Assembly (NCBI GenBank): GCA_025361565.1 | Contig: JANYKN010000134.1 | Coordinates: 1-64,000 of the forward strand | Reading direction: 5' to 3' | DNA: 64,000 bases | Origin: Bacteroidota bacterium | Lineage (GTDB): Bacteria > Bacteroidota > Bacteroidia > Bacteroidales > NBLH01 | Part shown: positions 27,590-36,094 of the stretch, piece after piece | How the letters are laid out: every line of letters begins with the position of its first letter | Position numbering within the stretch: the first letter of the stretch is position 1 | Position numbers and translations under genes: made by a program | Notes under the pieces: model-generated | Databases searched by the model: none | Told to the model about the DNA's origin: nothing | The model's input: only the letters and a program-made list of their open reading frames with translations

Positions 27590-27887
27590 TTAATTGGTTA
27601 ATTCTAAATTTAAACGTTTACTCAAATTGATCTTTTAAAATCAATAATTAGAATAGGTAAATCATTCAATAGGAATATGACAATTGTAAAATCGTGCCAA
27701 AATTATTTATTTAACCTGAAAATGAAAATATCAAAATATGATAATTTAAGTATTTGTATATCAGTATTTTATTGTAAATTAATTTTGAATAAACTGTTTG
27801 TTTTTTCGTGTTTTATTTGTTTTCTATTTTGTACATTTTTCAATAATTGAACGAATTCGTACAGTTGTGTCCGAAGATGAACAATAT

Positions 27888-29243
27888 TCAATTTTTCATA
27901 TACCAATCTGCCAAAGGTTCAAAAGTTGAATTGATTTTATTATTCAATTCTATCATATTTTTTCCTTCAATTCTGCTTTTGATTGATAAAAATTTTATTT
28001 GTGACTTTAGTTTGATAAAAAATCGATGAATTTTAAAAGCAATTATCCCTATTATTGGAAGGCTAGCTAGATAAACGAATTTTATCCACCATGTTTCTGT
28101 AAATATCCATACCATACAAAATTGTAAAAGATAAAAAAGTGGAAACGAAATTAAACCAATTACAAAGTTTATCGAACTTGTAAATTGCCTGTCTTTTAAT
28201 TTTTTTGTAACCAGTTTTGGCAAATAGGAGGGTATCAGATTATTAATAAATCCATAAAGAAAAACCGGTAATGAAAACAATAAGGCGAATACCTTCATTG
28301 AAATAATTCCAAGATGTTCATTTTTTTCAACTACCCAATGTCTTATATTGCTGTTTTTTAACAAATTTTGGTATTTTTTGGCTTGATTGTCTAATTCTGA
28401 TATAATTTCGGGTTTGTTTTGATATATACTATCCAGTATTTCAATTGTTTTCTGGTCTGCTATAAATTTGTTCTCCGGGCACTTTTTAAGTTCAAGCTTT
28501 TGTAACATTTTTGTGTTAAAAAAATCTCTCATAAATTCAAATAGCTGATAATATTCCAGATGTTCGATATGAATAATTAAAGGTATCAGATTTTCTGCAA
28601 TTTTATCGCGCAAAGCAAGCATTGCTTTTTGTGGATTGATTTTATAAATTTCAAGATATTCATCAATTTCCATCGGCTTTCCAAAATTTATATGCACATC
28701 AGATTGGAAATTCCAGTAGTTTGAAAAATAAATACCGATAGGCACAATTTTAACTCCTAATTTGTAGTCATTTTTTTCTTCAGCTTGAAAAACAATTCGT
28801 TGCACACCTTTTTTTAGTTCCTTGAGATGTCTGAGGTCTGTATGCGTTGTTTCAGGAAACAACGCAAGGATATTTTTATTTTCAAGTATTTTTACTGAAA
28901 TGTCAAATATTTCCTCATTTTTTCTCAGGCTTTCTTTTCCATCTCTAATCCTGTATGCTGGGAGTATTTTGAAAAGTATTAATATTCTGGCAATTAGAGA
29001 ATTTTTAAAGATGTCGGCCCGGGCTATGAATACTGCCTGCTGTTTTACATTACATAAAATAGCCAGTGCATCCATTAAGGCATTTTGATGATTAGGTGCA
29101 AAAAAAACAGGAGTATTTTCGGGAATGTTCTCCTTGCCTGTTACACACACGTTTCTATAAAAAATATTATTGTGTATAAAGCTGACAAACGATCTTATCA
29201 GATGATATCTAAATGACCACCTGTCTATTCTTTTAAAATTCAT
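27888..29243 (-). CDS. 1-acyl-sn-glycerol-3-phosphate acyltransferase-like (PlsC family)
   Basis: A 451-residue protein. The N-terminal half carries the PlsC acyltransferase motifs: FFAPNHQNALMDA (the NHx4D catalytic block), a glycerol-phosphate motif region (ALFPETTHTD in place of the usual FPEGTRS) and VKIVPIGIYF. Residues about 315-420 form several hydrophobic helices (LLFSLPVFLYGFINNL, FVIGLISFPLFYLLQF). It probably acylates lysophosphatidate or a related lipid at the inner membrane; the enlarged C-terminus is typical of a Bacteroidota subgroup. It stands alone, followed by about 300 gene-free bases before the regulator operon. Confidence 0.85.
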   Translation of the reverse strand: MNFKRIDRWSFRYHLIRSFVSFIHNNIFYRNVCVTGKENIPENTPVFFAPNHQNALMDALAILCNVKQQAVFIARADIFKNSLIARILILFKILPAYRIRDGKESLRKNEEIFDISVKILENKNILALFPETTHTDLRHLKELKKGVQRIVFQAEEKNDYKLGVKIVPIGIYFSNYWNFQSDVHINFGKPMEIDEYLEIYKINPQKAMLALRDKIAENLIPLIIHIEHLEYYQLFEFMRDFFNTKMLQKLELKKCPENKFIADQKTIEILDSIYQNKPEIISELDNQAKKYQNLLKNSNIRHWVVEKNEHLGIISMKVFALLFSLPVFLYGFINNLIPSYLPKLVTKKLKDRQFTSSINFVIGLISFPLFYLLQFCMVWIFTETWWIKFVYLASLPIIGIIAFKIHRFFIKLKSQIKFLSIKSRIEGKNMIELNNKINSTFEPLADWYMKN

Positions 29244-29825
29244 AATTATAAATAAAAGAGTGAAAAATTATTTTATTCAAAGGTTAATTTAATAACTTTC
29301 TGGGTTTAAGCACTTTTGAATATCGGAAAAACCATAACTTTAGCTTGAAATGATTTTCGGTAATTATTAAAAGTATAAACCTAATTAAAAACTTGTAATA
29401 ATACTTCGACTTGATAGTTTTGGTTTCAAATATAGATAAATTTCTGAAAGATTGTTTTAAAATATTTGTTTGAAAATGAACTATTTGTATTTTTAAATTT
29501 CCTTAAAATATTGATATATAACATGATATAATAAGTTTAATAAGTGTTAGAAATGAAAAATCAACGAATAATTTTTTTGCAATGAAAATCAATATTTGAA
29601 AGTCTAACTAATCATCAGTTTATTGATTTTGTATTATCCCTCAAAAATCTATTTACATATATAGTTGTTTTAAATAGCACATTGTCAGTAAATTAATAAT
29701 TTGAATAAAATAAAGCTATTTTTTTATCAATTTTTGATAGGGTAAATTAAAGTCAAACCATCTTAGGTATAGAAACAAGAAAAAGGTACTTGAAAAATAA
29801 ACGTGTAACTTAATAAATTGAAAAG
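29244..29825. other. Gene-free divergent regulatory interval, 582 bp
   Basis: It separates the minus-strand PlsC gene from the plus-strand surface-protein gene. It is very AT-rich. I see no coding stretch, no strong hairpin and no full TTTG-N19-TAnnTTTG promoter. Confidence 0.4.
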
Positions 29826-31094
29826 ATGAAAACAACATGGATTAACAAAGGAAGACTGGTCATTTTGGGGATGCTGGTTTTATGCATGCAGCTTGCAACA
29901 GCTCAGGAGGATGCATCATATCAAACAATTAAAGGAAAGGTAAAAGATAAGGAAACTAAAAAAAACATTGTTTTTTGTAGTGTGGGTATCGCGGGCACTC
30001 ACATAGGTACAGTTACAAATTTAGATGGTGAATTTGCAATCAAGATTAAAAATACATTGAATGCCACGGAATTGGAATTTTCACATATCGGTTATAAAAG
30101 TTCAAAAGTACTGATTAGTGAATTAAAAAATGAGGAAAATGTTGTTATCCTGGAACCGGCGAGTGTTATTTTAGAAGAAGTTACGGTGAGACCTGAAGAT
30201 GCACGCGAATTAATGCGGATGGCAATAAAGAAAATACCCGAAAATTATAGTAATTCATCACTCAATTCTGTTGGATTTTATAGGGAAACTATCAAGCAGC
30301 GAAGAGATTATTTATCTATTTCCGAAGCTATAGTGGATATATATAAAGCAGCTTATACCAAAGAATTGGATGACGATAAGGTAAAAATATACAAAGGAAG
30401 GAAAAGTTCAAACGTAAAACGTGCCGATACTTTGGCCGTAAAATTGGAAGGTGGACCTTATACTACATTGCTTTTTGATATCGTAAAGAACCCTTATGTA
30501 TTAATTTCGGATGATGTTATTTATATGTATGATTTTACAGTAACAGATATCAAGACCATTGATAATAAGCTTAATTATGAGGTAACTTTTAGCCCAAGGG
30601 TTTCAAATCCGGATAATCCACTTTTTAATGGGAAATATTATGTAGACATCAAATCATTGGCAATTACATCAGCCGAATTCAGCATGGATCTTTCTGATAT
30701 CGAAGCTGCCAGCAGAATGTTTGTCAAGAAAAAACCATTGGGTTTAAAATTAACACCTACAAGCACTAGCTATTTTGTAACTTATCAAGAAAAAGATGGC
30801 CATTATTATTTTAACTATTCCAGAAGTGAAATTAATTTTAAATGCAAGTGGAATAAGAAGTTATTTAACTCCAATTATTCAGTGATGTCCGAAATGGCTA
30901 TTACAGACTGGACTATGGATAAAGCCGAGAGATTTTCATCAAAAGAAGTTTTAAAGAAAAATGCGATATTCGAGGAAGTAGTTACTGCTTTTACCGATAA
31001 AGATTTCTGGGGCGAATACAATACAATAGAACCAGATCAATCTATTCAGGCAGCGATTGAAAAATATAGTAAAAAAATGAAAAAAGAAAAATAG
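29826..31094 (+). CDS. Carboxypeptidase-regulatory-like domain surface protein
   Basis: A 422-residue exported protein: signal peptide (about 1-26, ending QLATAQ), a CarboxypepD_reg-like beta-sandwich (about 33-115, with TNLDGEFAIKI and FSHIGYKSSKVLI), then a domain of about 300 residues that I cannot name (starts DARELMRMAIKKIPENY, includes GFYRETIKQRRDYLSISEA and ends DFWGEYNTIEPDQSIQ). The same unnamed domain forms the C-terminal half of the 32923 product. It is likely on the outer membrane or in the periplasm. It lies just upstream of an ECF sigma operon but is separated from it by a terminator, so it could be a target of that sigma factor. Confidence 0.78.
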   Translation: MKTTWINKGRLVILGMLVLCMQLATAQEDASYQTIKGKVKDKETKKNIVFCSVGIAGTHIGTVTNLDGEFAIKIKNTLNATELEFSHIGYKSSKVLISELKNEENVVILEPASVILEEVTVRPEDARELMRMAIKKIPENYSNSSLNSVGFYRETIKQRRDYLSISEAIVDIYKAAYTKELDDDKVKIYKGRKSSNVKRADTLAVKLEGGPYTTLLFDIVKNPYVLISDDVIYMYDFTVTDIKTIDNKLNYEVTFSPRVSNPDNPLFNGKYYVDIKSLAITSAEFSMDLSDIEAASRMFVKKKPLGLKLTPTSTSYFVTYQEKDGHYYFNYSRSEINFKCKWNKKLFNSNYSVMSEMAITDWTMDKAERFSSKEVLKKNAIFEEVVTAFTDKDFWGEYNTIEPDQSIQAAIEKYSKKMKKEK

Positions 31095-31136
31095 TGGTTA
31101 GTAGGTAAGTTGTAATAATTAATTGATTTTCTTCAG

Positions 31137-31191
31137 ATTGCTATCTCAAAATATCAGGTTCTAAGTGAATATTTTTGAGATAGCAATTTTA
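31137..31191 (+). terminator. Intrinsic terminator after the 29826 gene
   Basis: ATTGCTATCTCAAAA (from 31137) pairs with TTTTGAGATAGCAAT (ending 31187) with one bulged base near the loop, and TTTT follows. It separates the surface-protein gene from the sigma-factor gene. Confidence 0.75.
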
Positions 31192-31250
31192 AAATTAACT
31201 TCGCTTTGATTTTTTACTTAAGGAAGTACTAATCATCCAATAATACACAA

Positions 31251-31793
31251 ATGGACCAAAGCTTAAAAAGAATACAAACTGGTGATTTAAAAGAATTTGA
31301 AAGATTATTTAAAGAATTATATGCTCCACTTTGTTCTTATGCAAGCAAGATTTTGGGTGATAACGATAAAGCCGAAGAAATTGTTCAGGATATTTTTTAT
31401 GGAATTTGGAAAAATAAGGAAAAACTGGAGATTAAAGTTTCTTTTAAATCCTATTTATACAAATCTGTTCAAAATAATTGTATGCAAGTGATTCAACATC
31501 ATTATGTTGAAGATAAATATAAGCAGCATGTAGTCAATAATGTGGTTGAATTTCAGATGGATCCAATACAAGAAATGGAATTGGCCGAAATGAACCATGT
31601 AATTGAACAAACACTTGAATCATTACCAGAAAAGTGCAAAGAAATATTTAGTATGAGCAGGTTTGATGGCTTGAAATACAAAGAAATTGCTCTAAAACTC
31701 AATATATCCATAAAAACAGTTGAAGCAAACATGGGAAAGGCTCTGAATGCTTTCAGACAGAATTTAAAACAATATGTTGGTGCAAATGTTTAA
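31251..31793 (+). CDS. ECF sigma factor, FecI-like
   Basis: A 180-residue sigma-70 family ECF protein with region 2 (about 10-75: YASKILGDNDKAEEIVQDIF and KSYLYKSVQNN) and region 4 (about 120-172: SLPEKCKEIFSMSRFDGLKY then the HTH EIALKLNISIKTVEANMGKA). Length and motifs match the FecI-like Bacteroidota group that pairs with FecR. The anti-sigma gene begins 19 bp downstream, so the pair is co-transcribed. It would direct RNA polymerase to a small set of surface-protein genes on an outside signal. Candidate targets are the two carboxypeptidase-regulatory proteins flanking it. Confidence 0.93.
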   Translation: MDQSLKRIQTGDLKEFERLFKELYAPLCSYASKILGDNDKAEEIVQDIFYGIWKNKEKLEIKVSFKSYLYKSVQNNCMQVIQHHYVEDKYKQHVVNNVVEFQMDPIQEMELAEMNHVIEQTLESLPEKCKEIFSMSRFDGLKYKEIALKLNISIKTVEANMGKALNAFRQNLKQYVGANV

Positions 31794-31812
31794 CAAATAA
31801 AATATCGTACAA

Positions 31813-32832
31813 ATGGTATTTAATGAACTAAATAAAGCCGATTGGGAGCAAATAGCCAAATATTTATCTGGTGAAATGGATCTAAACGAAATTGAATTTT
31901 TTGAAAAAAGAATCAATTTTTCTGAAGAAAATAAGGCTTTTGTTAATCAGGTGAAAAAAGAATGGGAAAACATGAAGAATTTTAAGAAAAAGGAGGATAC
32001 ATTTGATACAAATAAGGCTTGGGGAAACCTTTATACCAAATTTGAACAAGATGGTCTTATTGAAACAAAGGAATCTGCGCATGTTATAAATCTAAAGCAA
32101 ATTATTAAAATTGCTGCCATCTTTATTCTTGGTGTGGCATTCAGTTCTTTAGTCTATTATATGGTTTCAGATACTAAACAAGCAAACATATTGATTGCAG
32201 ATACCTACAATACTAAAGGAATCAAAGAAGTAAAGCTTTCTGACGGATCAGTTGTTTATTTAAACGCCGATTCAAAATTATATTATCCCAAAAAATTTAG
32301 TACAGATACACGGACTGTTGAATTTGAAGGCGATGCTTTTTTTGATATTGCTAAAAATCCATCTAAACCTTTTATAATAAAAGCTAATAAGGCTGAAATC
32401 AAAGTATTGGGTACATCTTTCAATATTAAAACAAATATTGATAAAGATGAGGTAGAAGTACTGGTTGCCACAGGTAAAGTTATGCTCAGTAAAAGCAATA
32501 TAGAAAGTAAAGCTATATTTATTGAGCCCGGATATATGGGAAAGTTACAAAAGGATAAACTTTCGAAACAAATTAATTCTGATGTAAATTATATGGCTTG
32601 GAAAACAAAATTTTTTGACTTTGAAAATGGAATTAAATTAGGTAAAGCAATTGAAGTGTTAAACAGAGCATATCACGTAAATATTCAGTTTACGGATGTT
32701 TCAATTTCTGAAAAAGAGCTACACACTACTTTTAATAATGTTCCATTTGACACAATTCTTCAAATAATTTGCGATGCAACTAATCTTAAATATAAAAGGG
32801 AAGAAAGTGGAATTAACCTAACTAGGCAATAG
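31813..32832 (+). CDS. FecR-family anti-sigma factor
   Basis: A 339-residue protein with a cytoplasmic N-terminal sigma-binding part (1-90), one membrane helix (about 97-116, IAAIFILGVAFSSLVYYMV), a periplasmic FecR domain (about 130-230, KEVKLSDGSVVYLNADSKL, FEGDAFFDIAKN, FIIKANKAEIKVLGTSFNIK) and a C-terminal DUF4974/STN-contacting domain (about 265-335). It holds or activates the preceding sigma factor depending on the signal from its outer-membrane partner. The partner expected next is a TonB receptor with an STN domain; here the next gene (90 bp on) has the STN domain but no receptor barrel. Confidence 0.92.
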   Translation: MVFNELNKADWEQIAKYLSGEMDLNEIEFFEKRINFSEENKAFVNQVKKEWENMKNFKKKEDTFDTNKAWGNLYTKFEQDGLIETKESAHVINLKQIIKIAAIFILGVAFSSLVYYMVSDTKQANILIADTYNTKGIKEVKLSDGSVVYLNADSKLYYPKKFSTDTRTVEFEGDAFFDIAKNPSKPFIIKANKAEIKVLGTSFNIKTNIDKDEVEVLVATGKVMLSKSNIESKAIFIEPGYMGKLQKDKLSKQINSDVNYMAWKTKFFDFENGIKLGKAIEVLNRAYHVNIQFTDVSISEKELHTTFNNVPFDTILQIICDATNLKYKREESGINLTRQ

Positions 32833-32922
32833 AGAGATAATCTTTTTTGTCATTTAATTTTTATCACATCAAAAGCCGGATTTTAAAAGAAATGATTTTG
32901 AATATTTGAAAAAACATAAAAT

Positions 32923-34452
32923 ATGTCTTTGAAGAGTAATATTATATGGAGTAGTATTTTTATCATTAATTTTATTCTTCAACCAGCAATTGATGCACAG
33001 GATAGTCTTTTAAGTAAACCTGTTACTGCCCGATTTAAGAATACTTCTGTTAAACAAGCCTTTAAAAAAATTGAAGAGCAATTAAATTGTTACTTTACAT
33101 TTGAAGGTTCAACTATAAACCCGGATAAGATAATAAATCAGTCCTTCAGATCAATACCCCTAAAGAACTGTTTAGATAATATGCTTGAAGATTCAAGCCT
33201 GGTATATAAAATTATTGGTAATCATATTATTATAAAAAAAAGTAGGGTCGAAAGCCAAAAAGTTATTGTTGCCGATTCAATTCCCCAACTGATTATTCTT
33301 AAAGGTAAAATTATTGATAATCAGGGAGATGGCCCATTGCCATTTGCTACCGTGGGTCTATTAGGTTTTTCTTTAGGAGCAATAAGTAATGCCCAGGGGG
33401 AATTCATACTAAAAGTACCCGTGCAAATGATTGATGAACACATTGTTATTTCGCAACTTGGCTATAAAAATTTGGTTATACCTATTAATCAACTAGTTGA
33501 TACTTTCAGGATTTTTCAACTTGAAAGAAGTTATATTTCGATACAGGAAGTTATTATTAGAAAAGTTGATGCCAAATCGCTAATTAGAAATGCTTTAAGC
33601 AAAATAGAAAAAAATTACCCTACAAAACCAGCTTTTCTCACTGGTTTTTATCGCGAGTATGTTAAACGAAGGGATAATTATATGTTTTATTCCGAGGCGG
33701 TAGTTAAAATATATAAGCCATCCTATTCCAAGCGGTTGGAATGCGATTTGATAAAAGTGCTAAAATCAAGGAAAATACAGGATGTAAGGCAGGAAGATAC
33801 AGTTATATTGAAATTGAAATCGGGTCTAAGTAATTGCTTGGATTTAGATTTAGTCAAAAACCCGATTAATTTCCTCAGCGAAGAAAACTTTGACTTGTAC
33901 AATTACGTGATGTCGGATATTGTAACTTTCAATGACAGGAATGCTTATTTAATTGAATTTGAGCAAAAAAGTTCTGTTGATGAAGGTCTATATCAGGGGA
34001 AAATATATATTGATGTTGAGAAAATGGCCATTATTGGAGTCGATTTTCGGATTAATCCAAAAAAAATCAATAATGCACAGTCAAACTATGTTGTTAAAAA
34101 AAATAGAGGGATTAAAGTTCACATGTCCAATATTGATTACATGGTAACTTATCGATTGGTAAATGACAAGTATTATTTAAATTACGTAAAAGGATATTTG
34201 AAAATGAAAGTTAGGAAGAGTGGTAAAATTTTCCCAATAGATTTTGAAACATCTTTAGAAATGGCCGTTAATGACATCGATACTGTTAATGTTGAGCGAT
34301 TTAAACGCAATGAAATCGGAAATCCACACAACATTTTCTTTGATGAAATTCATGAATATGATGAAGATTTTTGGGAAAATTATAATTTTATGAAACCTGA
34401 TGAACCATTGCAAGAATCTATTAGAAAGCTCTCCTTTAAAACTAAAAAATAA
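32923..34452 (+). CDS. STN plus carboxypeptidase-regulatory domain protein without TonB barrel
   Basis: A 509-residue exported protein. Signal peptide (about 1-26, ending IDAQ), an STN (secretin/TonB short N-terminal) domain (about 35-105, VTARFKNTSVKQAFKKIEEQ), a CarboxypepD_reg-like domain (about 125-205, ISNAQGEFILKV, ISQLGYKNLVI) and a C-terminal domain of about 300 residues (DAKSLIRNALSKIEKNYP...FWENYNFMKPDEPLQES) homologous to that of the 29826 product. There is no plug or beta-barrel, so it is about half the size of a SusC-type receptor. It is the third gene of the sigma/FecR operon and the likely signal partner of FecR in the periplasm. Confidence 0.8.
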   Translation: MSLKSNIIWSSIFIINFILQPAIDAQDSLLSKPVTARFKNTSVKQAFKKIEEQLNCYFTFEGSTINPDKIINQSFRSIPLKNCLDNMLEDSSLVYKIIGNHIIIKKSRVESQKVIVADSIPQLIILKGKIIDNQGDGPLPFATVGLLGFSLGAISNAQGEFILKVPVQMIDEHIVISQLGYKNLVIPINQLVDTFRIFQLERSYISIQEVIIRKVDAKSLIRNALSKIEKNYPTKPAFLTGFYREYVKRRDNYMFYSEAVVKIYKPSYSKRLECDLIKVLKSRKIQDVRQEDTVILKLKSGLSNCLDLDLVKNPINFLSEENFDLYNYVMSDIVTFNDRNAYLIEFEQKSSVDEGLYQGKIYIDVEKMAIIGVDFRINPKKINNAQSNYVVKKNRGIKVHMSNIDYMVTYRLVNDKYYLNYVKGYLKMKVRKSGKIFPIDFETSLEMAVNDIDTVNVERFKRNEIGNPHNIFFDEIHEYDEDFWENYNFMKPDEPLQESIRKLSFKTKK

Positions 34453-34570
34453 TAATTAACGAATATTTGATCAGCAAATATTCAATTAATAACTTTTAAT
34501 TACCGCTGTTTTTCTTAAAACAAAGTTTAGGAATATTGAAATAACAAAGCAAATGCTTTTATTTGTACTT

Positions 34571-34578
34571 TAATTTTG
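34571..34578 (+). promoter_or_regulatory. Candidate -7 box of the aminopeptidase gene
   Basis: TAATTTTG fits TAnnTTTG and lies 15 bases before the ATG at 34594. No -33 TTTG is found at 19-21 bases. Confidence 0.4.
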
Positions 34579-34593
34579 CAATTGACTATCAAT

Positions 34594-35664
34594 ATGATTC
34601 AAAAACTAATTAAAAAGTGGAAAGCTATGAACCTGTTTAAAAAAATTGCTTCATTCGTCATTTTTTCTATTCTGGTTTTATTAATTAGTAATTGCAAAAT
34701 GATTTCATATGGTGTAAAACAAGGAATTGGCCAAATAAGAATAGTCAGGAATGCAAGGCCAATACCTGAAATGATGAACGATACACTTGTTTCGGATAGT
34801 TTGAAACAAAAATTAAAACTTGTTGAGGAAATTAAAAAATTTGCAATTGATTCACTTGGATTAAATCCTTCAAAAAACTACAATACCTTTTACAATCAAA
34901 ATGGTAAGCCAATTCTTTGGATAGCTGTTGGTTGCGCTCCATATAAGATGGAGTCCTATACCTGGAAATTCCCTGTAGTGGGCCGTGTGCCATATAAAGG
35001 CTTTTTCAATAAAGAAGATGCCCTTAAAGAAGCTGAAAAACTTAAAGAAAATGGTTATGACTCAAGAGTTGGAACAGTTAGCGCATGGTCTACACTTGGT
35101 TTTTTTAAAGATCCAATACTTTCAAGTATGCTTGATCAATCCGAGGGACAAATAGCTAGATTGATAATTCATGAACTTACCCACTCTACACTCTATGTGA
35201 AAGGAAATGCCCAATTTAGTGAAAATTTGGCCACTTTTATTGGTGATGAAGGTGCCAAATTCTATTTGCAACAAAAATATGGTATTAACTCTAAAGAATA
35301 TAAGGAATATGTAGGTGAAATAGCTGATAATGAGAAATTTTCATCGCATATATTAAAAGGTGCAAAAATTTTGGATAGCTTATATACTTCTTTCCCTCCC
35401 AATTTGGCCGAAAATTTAAAAAAAGAACAAAAATTTAAACTTATTCAGCAGATAATGAATGACCTGGATACTATTTCTTTTTGTACACCCACAAAATTTT
35501 CAAAACTTCAAAATCCAAATTCCTTGCCCAATAATGCTTTCTTTGTCGGATATGTAACTTATCATAAAGATCAGAATTTTTTCAAGGAAGAATTCAATGC
35601 TAAATTCAATTCTGATTTTGTATTGTATCTCCAATATTTAAAAACTCATTACAATTCGGTTTAG
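34594..35664 (+). CDS. Predicted aminopeptidase, zinc metallopeptidase lipoprotein
   Basis: I start at ATG 34594 (the TTG at 34576 overlaps the -7 box); ATG 34627 is also possible and gives a more usual lipoprotein signal. A hydrophobic stretch ends LLISNC, a likely lipobox. The 356-residue protein has the HExxH zinc site H193-E-L-T-H197 and a third ligand candidate E210 (FSENLATFIGDEGAKFY), which is the layout of the predicted aminopeptidase family PF10023. It is probably anchored in the membrane facing the periplasm. Substrate is unknown. It follows the STN gene but has its own candidate promoter. Confidence 0.85.
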   Translation: MIQKLIKKWKAMNLFKKIASFVIFSILVLLISNCKMISYGVKQGIGQIRIVRNARPIPEMMNDTLVSDSLKQKLKLVEEIKKFAIDSLGLNPSKNYNTFYNQNGKPILWIAVGCAPYKMESYTWKFPVVGRVPYKGFFNKEDALKEAEKLKENGYDSRVGTVSAWSTLGFFKDPILSSMLDQSEGQIARLIIHELTHSTLYVKGNAQFSENLATFIGDEGAKFYLQQKYGINSKEYKEYVGEIADNEKFSSHILKGAKILDSLYTSFPPNLAENLKKEQKFKLIQQIMNDLDTISFCTPTKFSKLQNPNSLPNNAFFVGYVTYHKDQNFFKEEFNAKFNSDFVLYLQYLKTHYNSV

Positions 35665-36094
35665 TTTCACACCAGAAAAACATTTCTTTTCTAAATAATG
35701 AATTAGAATAAAAGTAAATCCTCTTATATTTGCAAATATTTATGAATCAATATATTAAATAATTCGAATTGAATATAGTTTGCAATTAAACTTTATTTTA
35801 TGATTGATTCAATAAATTAGATTATTTTAACTTTTTTGGATTTAAACTTCACAATATTTAACATAAGGTTGAATTTAAATTAGTACTCAATGATCTTATA
35901 GTTGCTTTATTAATCTAAATAAGACCTCCACCTCTTTTATTAAAAATCCTTAATTTTAATTGTACATTATATCTATATCGTAATTGCAAATAAGTAATAT
36001 AATTCCGTAAAATGTATTACGGAATTTGAATCACTTTTAAACTATATTTTATTATCCATTTTTCAATATAATTAAATAACAAAAACTTCAGACC
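35665..36094. other. Gene-free leader of the fibre cluster, 430 bp
   Basis: It contains TATATTTG at 35725-35732, a -7-like box followed by GCAAATATT, and a perfect hairpin at 36001-36026. No coding stretch is seen. Confidence 0.45.
36001..36026 (+). promoter_or_regulatory. Perfect 10-bp hairpin 69 bp before the first fibre gene
   Basis: AATTCCGTAA (36001-36010) pairs exactly with TTACGGAATT (36017-36026) around the loop AATGTA. It has no long T-run. It may be an operator or an RNA leader structure of the fibre cluster. Confidence 0.45.

Noticed and set aside
34461-34483. Hairpin GAATATTTG/CAAATATTC after the STN gene
   Set aside because: The stem is AT-only apart from its ends and no T-run follows; termination is not supported.
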